DNA of 64,000 bases from Pseudomonas sp. CC6-YY-74. GTDB lineage: Bacteria; Pseudomonadota; Gammaproteobacteria; Pseudomonadales; Pseudomonadaceae. Under the pieces are notes generated by a model that was not told the origin of the DNA, did no database searches, and saw only the letters and a list, made by a program, of their open reading frames with translations. Of this stretch, positions 60,757-64,000 are shown one piece after another (position 1 is the stretch's first letter; each line of letters starts with the position of its first letter). The stretch covers positions 3,758,001 through 3,822,000 of the forward strand of contig NZ_CP019947.1 of assembly GCF_002025205.1 (NCBI RefSeq). The letters run 5' to 3'. A program made the translations under genes and the position numbers.

Positions 60757-62346
60757 ATGCGCCTCGTCACCCAAACGCTGCTCTTGACCAGCCTGCTGAG
60801 TCCGCTGCTGGTTCAGGCCGCCACGCTCAGCGTGTGCACTGAAGCCAGCCCGGACGGCTTCGACGTGGTGCAATACAACTCGCTGACCACCACCAACGCC
60901 TCGGCCGATGTATTGATGAACCGCCTGGTGGAATTCGATGCCGGCAGCGGCCAGTTGCTGCCGAGTCTGGCGCAAAGCTGGGAAGTCAGCGAGGACGGCC
61001 TGAGCTACAGCTTTGTCTTGCGCGAGGATGTCGCCTTCCACGAAACCGACTATTTCAGCCCCAGCCGCCCATTGACCGCCGACGACGTATTGTTCAGCTT
61101 CCAGCGCATGCTCGACCCGGCCCACCCCTGGCACAAGGTTGCGCCTAGTGGTTATCCACACGCCCAGTCGATGCAACTGTCCAGCCTGATCAAAAGCATC
61201 GACAAGCTCGGCGAGCACAGTCTGCGCTTTACCCTGAGTCGCCCCGACGCCACCTTCCTCGCCACCCTGAGCATGGGCTTCGCCTCGATCTATTCCGCCG
61301 AGTACGCCAACCAACTGCTTGCAGCCGGCACTCCAGAGCGGCTCAACAGCCAGCCGATTGGCAGCGGACCCTTCGTCTTCAAGCGCTTCCAGAAAGACGC
61401 CACGGTGCGCTATGAGGCCAACCCCGAGTACTTTGCCGGTAAGCCAGCGGTAGACAGCCTGGTGTTCGCCATCACCCCGGACGCCAATGTGCGCCTGCAG
61501 AAGCTGCGCCGTGGCGAATGCCATATCGCCCTCTCACCCAAGCCGCAGGACGTGGTAGCCAGCGCCGCCGATGCAGATCTGAAGAGCGTGCACACCGCAG
61601 CCTTCATGACCGCCTTCGTCGGCATCAACAGCCAGCATGCTCCACTGGATAAAATCGCCGTGCGCCAGGCGATCAACCTGGCCTTCGACAAGACCAGCTA
61701 TTTGCAAGCGGTGTTCGAAAACAGCGCCGAGGCGGCCAACGGCCCCTATCCGCCCAACACCTGGAGCTATGCCGCAGAGCTGCCCGGATATGCCCATGAC
61801 CCGGACAAAGCCCGCGCCCTGCTGGCCGAGGCAGGCCTGCCCGACGGTTTCAAGACCACCATCTGGACCCGCCCCAGCGGCAGCCTGCTCAACCCCAACC
61901 CGAGCCTCGGCGCCCAGTTGTTGCAGGCCGACCTGGGCAAAGTCGGCATTCAGGCCGAGATCCGCGTGATCGAATGGGGCGAATTGATCCGCCGTGCCAA
62001 GGCCGGCGAACACGACCTACTGTTCATGGGCTGGGCCGGCGACAATGGCGATCCGGACAATTTCCTCACCCCGCAATTCGCCTGCGCCTCGCTCGAATCG
62101 GGACTGAACTTCGCCCGCTACTGCGACCCGCAACTGGACAAGTTGATCGCTGCTGGCAAAGCCACCAGCGACCAGGCGCAGCGCAGCCAGATCTATAAGG
62201 ACGCGCAGCGGATCATCCAGCAGCAGGCGCTGTGGCTGCCCCTGGCCCACCCGACCGCCTATGCCCTGATCCGCAAGGAAGTCGAGGGCTATCAGGTCAG
62301 TCCCTTCGGCCGCCAGGATTTTTCCAAGGTGCGCCTGGCACCCTGA
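60757..62346 (+). CDS. Peptide/DppA-like ABC transporter substrate-binding protein
   Basis: A 529-residue periplasmic SBP_bac_5 protein with signal peptide MRLVTQTLLLTSLLSPLLVQA. Family signatures are LVEFDAGSGQLLPSLAQSWEVSEDGLSYSF near 54-83 and the C-terminal MGWAGDNGDPDNFLTPQF near 428-445. It resembles DppA. No permease or ATPase gene is adjacent, so it must work with transporters encoded elsewhere. ATG 60757 was chosen for the signal peptide and AAGGAG. Confidence 0.9.
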   Translation: MRLVTQTLLLTSLLSPLLVQAATLSVCTEASPDGFDVVQYNSLTTTNASADVLMNRLVEFDAGSGQLLPSLAQSWEVSEDGLSYSFVLREDVAFHETDYFSPSRPLTADDVLFSFQRMLDPAHPWHKVAPSGYPHAQSMQLSSLIKSIDKLGEHSLRFTLSRPDATFLATLSMGFASIYSAEYANQLLAAGTPERLNSQPIGSGPFVFKRFQKDATVRYEANPEYFAGKPAVDSLVFAITPDANVRLQKLRRGECHIALSPKPQDVVASAADADLKSVHTAAFMTAFVGINSQHAPLDKIAVRQAINLAFDKTSYLQAVFENSAEAANGPYPPNTWSYAAELPGYAHDPDKARALLAEAGLPDGFKTTIWTRPSGSLLNPNPSLGAQLLQADLGKVGIQAEIRVIEWGELIRRAKAGEHDLLFMGWAGDNGDPDNFLTPQFACASLESGLNFARYCDPQLDKLIAAGKATSDQAQRSQIYKDAQRIIQQQALWLPLAHPTAYALIRKEVEGYQVSPFGRQDFSKVRLAP

Positions 62347-62417
62347 CAATCGCCAAGGTGCCGAGCCGCGAAACAGACATGCTGGGCCAGCCCCGCGGTG
62401 GAGATCCGGTGCCCCAG

Positions 62418-63092
62418 CTACAACCAGCCGTACTCGGCCATCGACAGCGGCTCGCCGTCGCCGACGATGAAGTGATCGAGCACCCGTACATCGACCAGCT
62501 CCAGCGCTTCCTTCAGGCGCTTGGTCAGCACCCGGTCCGCCTGACTCGGCTCGGCCACGCCCGAGGGATGGTTATGGGTCAGGATCAGCGCCGCGGCGTT
62601 ATGCGCCAGCGCACGCTTGACCACCTGACGGGGATAGACACTGGCGCTGTCGATGGAGCCGTGGAAGAGCGCCTCGAAGGCCAGCACCCGATGCTTGGCA
62701 TCGAGAAACAGACAACCGAACACCTCATGCGGCTCATGCCGCAGCAGGGCCTTAAGGTAGTCGCGCACCGCCTGCGGACTCTCCAGCGCCGAGTCACGCC
62801 GCAGCTGCTCGGCCAGGTGCCGGCGGGCCATCTCCAGCACCGCCTGCAACTGGGCGAACTTGGCCGGCCCCAGCCCCAGACGCCGGGTGAAGGAGGGCAA
62901 ATCCGCCTGCAGCAATGCGCGCAGCCCGCCAAAATCACCAAGCAAATGGCGCGCCAGATCCACCGCGCTCTGCCCGGCCACGCCGGTACGCAGGAAGATC
63001 GCCAGCAACTCGGCGTCGGTCAGGGTAGCGGCCCCTTGGGCCAGCAGTTTCTCCCGCGGGCGTTCCGCCGCGGGCCAATCGCGAATGCTCAT
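62418..63092 (-). CDS. radC: RadC/JAB-domain protein (MPN+)
   Basis: A 224-residue protein with an N-terminal helix-hairpin-helix (LPSFTRRLGLGPAKFAQLQA) and a C-terminal JAB1/MPN+ metalloprotease-like domain. The metal motif is LILTHNHPSGVAEPSQAD near 170-187 (HxH...D) with an upstream Glu in EALFHGSID. RadC is annotated as DNA repair, but its enzymatic role is disputed. ATG 63092 was chosen for the MSIRDWPAAERPREKL start. It is divergent from coaBC. Confidence 0.92.
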   Translation of the reverse strand: MSIRDWPAAERPREKLLAQGAATLTDAELLAIFLRTGVAGQSAVDLARHLLGDFGGLRALLQADLPSFTRRLGLGPAKFAQLQAVLEMARRHLAEQLRRDSALESPQAVRDYLKALLRHEPHEVFGCLFLDAKHRVLAFEALFHGSIDSASVYPRQVVKRALAHNAAALILTHNHPSGVAEPSQADRVLTKRLKEALELVDVRVLDHFIVGDGEPLSMAEYGWL

Positions 63093-63280
63093 AACACCTC
63101 CATGTCGAGCCCTGAACCTGCCGAACCTGAAACTGCCCGTATGGGCCGGATCTGGCAAGCTCCCCGCGCCGCTTTTCCGCTGCGGCTGCTGTGCTATCTT
63201 AGCCCATCTTTTTGCGCGGCGACTGGCCTGGGGAGGCGTCACCGCCGCGGCGCACATCCACCTAAATACAAGGCAGGCCT

Positions 63281-64000
63281 ATGCAGCGGCTTTATCGAAA
63301 ACGCATCGTTCTCGGCGTGGGTGGCGGCATTGCCGCCTACAAGAGCGCAGAGCTGGTTCGCCGCCTGCGCGACCAGGGTGCAGACGTGCATGTGGTCATG
63401 ACCCGCGGCGGCCGCGAATTCATTACCCCATTGACCCTGCAAGCCCTGTCCGGCCATCCGGTCCACCTGGATCTGCTCGATCCCGCTGCCGAAGCCGCCA
63501 TGGGCCATATCGAACTGGCCCGCTGGGCCGACCTGGTGCTGATCGCCCCCGCCACCGCCGACCTGATGGCGCGCCTGGCTCAGGGTGTTGCCGATGACCT
63601 GCTGACCACCCTGGTGCTGGCAACCGATGCTCCGGTAGCCCTGGCACCGGCGATGAATCAGGCGATGTGGCGCGACCCGGCCACCCAGGCCAACGCCCAA
63701 CTCCTCAGCGAGCGCGGCCTGCACCTGTTTGGCCCCGCGGCAGGTAGCCAGGCCTGCGGCGATGTCGGCCTCGGCCGCATGCTCGAAGCCGATGACCTGG
63801 CGCAATGCGCCGCCGATTGCTTCCATAACCAGGCACTGACCGGCAAGCACGTACTGATCACAGCAGGGCCGACCCAGGAAAACATCGACCCGGTGCGTTA
63901 CATCACCAACCACAGCTCCGGCAAGATGGGTTTCGCCCTCGCCGAGGCCGCCGCAGAAGCCGGTGCCAGGGTCACCCTGATCAGCGGCCCAGTGCACTTG
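63281..64000 (+). CDS. coaBC: Phosphopantothenoylcysteine decarboxylase/synthetase, 5' part
   Basis: The frame opens at ATG 63281 (MQRLYRKRIVLGVGGGIAAYK) and runs off the window after 240 codons. The flavin decarboxylase (CoaC) part includes the catalytic His-containing AAMGHIELARWADLVLIAPATAD near 63-85 and the APAMNQAMW substrate clamp near 120-128. The CoaB start GKHVLITAGPTQENIDPVR follows near 189-207. It makes 4'-phosphopantetheine for CoA. The C-terminal end lies beyond the window. Confidence 0.95.
   Translation, partial: MQRLYRKRIVLGVGGGIAAYKSAELVRRLRDQGADVHVVMTRGGREFITPLTLQALSGHPVHLDLLDPAAEAAMGHIELARWADLVLIAPATADLMARLAQGVADDLLTTLVLATDAPVALAPAMNQAMWRDPATQANAQLLSERGLHLFGPAAGSQACGDVGLGRMLEADDLAQCAADCFHNQALTGKHVLITAGPTQENIDPVRYITNHSSGKMGFALAEAAAEAGARVTLISGPVHL

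Overview
The window is a chromosomal segment of a Pseudomonas, probably close to the P. stutzeri / P. aeruginosa lineages. It carries the backbone order algR-algZ-argH ... cyaA-rnk-cyaY-lptM-lysA-dapF-DUF484-xerC-HAD-sutA-amt-glnK-ubiK-yifB-LysR-MATE-GGDEF/EAL-rep-xpt-cycB-pauR-dadX-ridA-dadA-lrp-pauB-kauB-transaminase-rpmG-rpmB-SBP-radC-coaBC, which I recall as the order around argH to dfp in P. aeruginosa. Two tandem amt genes behind glnK are a trait I associate with P. stutzeri. Codon use in the backbone is strongly G/C-ending.

Layout. 1-2770 is the AlgZ/AlgR sensor pair divergent from argH. 2771-21500, between argH and the cyaA block, is an accessory region and the most unusual part of the window. 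It holds an NnrS-like remnant, a GST gene, a scar joining pieces of an EamA transporter and an osmoprotectant-binding protein, azlCD, a three-lipoprotein CsgG/DUF4810/DUF799 operon, two broken REP-associated tyrosine transposases (RAYTs) with their own dispersed repeats, an intact IS30 element, a decayed IS4 element, an alpha/beta hydrolase, three more lipoproteins, a large GGDEF/EAL protein, and fragments of a two-partner-secretion exoprotein and its transporter. Parts of it, especially about 10-15 kb, are visibly more A/T-rich than the backbone.

21586-31736 is ordinary housekeeping: cAMP synthesis, rnk, frataxin, the lysA/dapF/xerC operon and the stress regulator SutA. 31971-34993 is the glnK-amt-amt nitrogen operon read leftwards. 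35401-46958 holds ubiK, a ComM-like ATPase, a LysR/MATE pair, a ProE-like phosphodiesterase with a degenerate GGDEF, Rep helicase, xpt, a CoA-transferase and cytochrome c5. 47086-59797 is an amine and amino-acid catabolic region: PauR, the dadA-ridA-dadX alanine operon with divergent Lrp/DadR, a gamma-glutamylpolyamine oxidase, KauB and an omega-transaminase. 60002-64000 holds rpmB-rpmG, a peptide-type binding protein, radC and the 5' part of coaBC.

I see no CRISPR array, tRNA or rRNA, and no clearly new multi-gene system. The best leads are the lipoprotein-rich island and the two diverged RAYT/repeat families.
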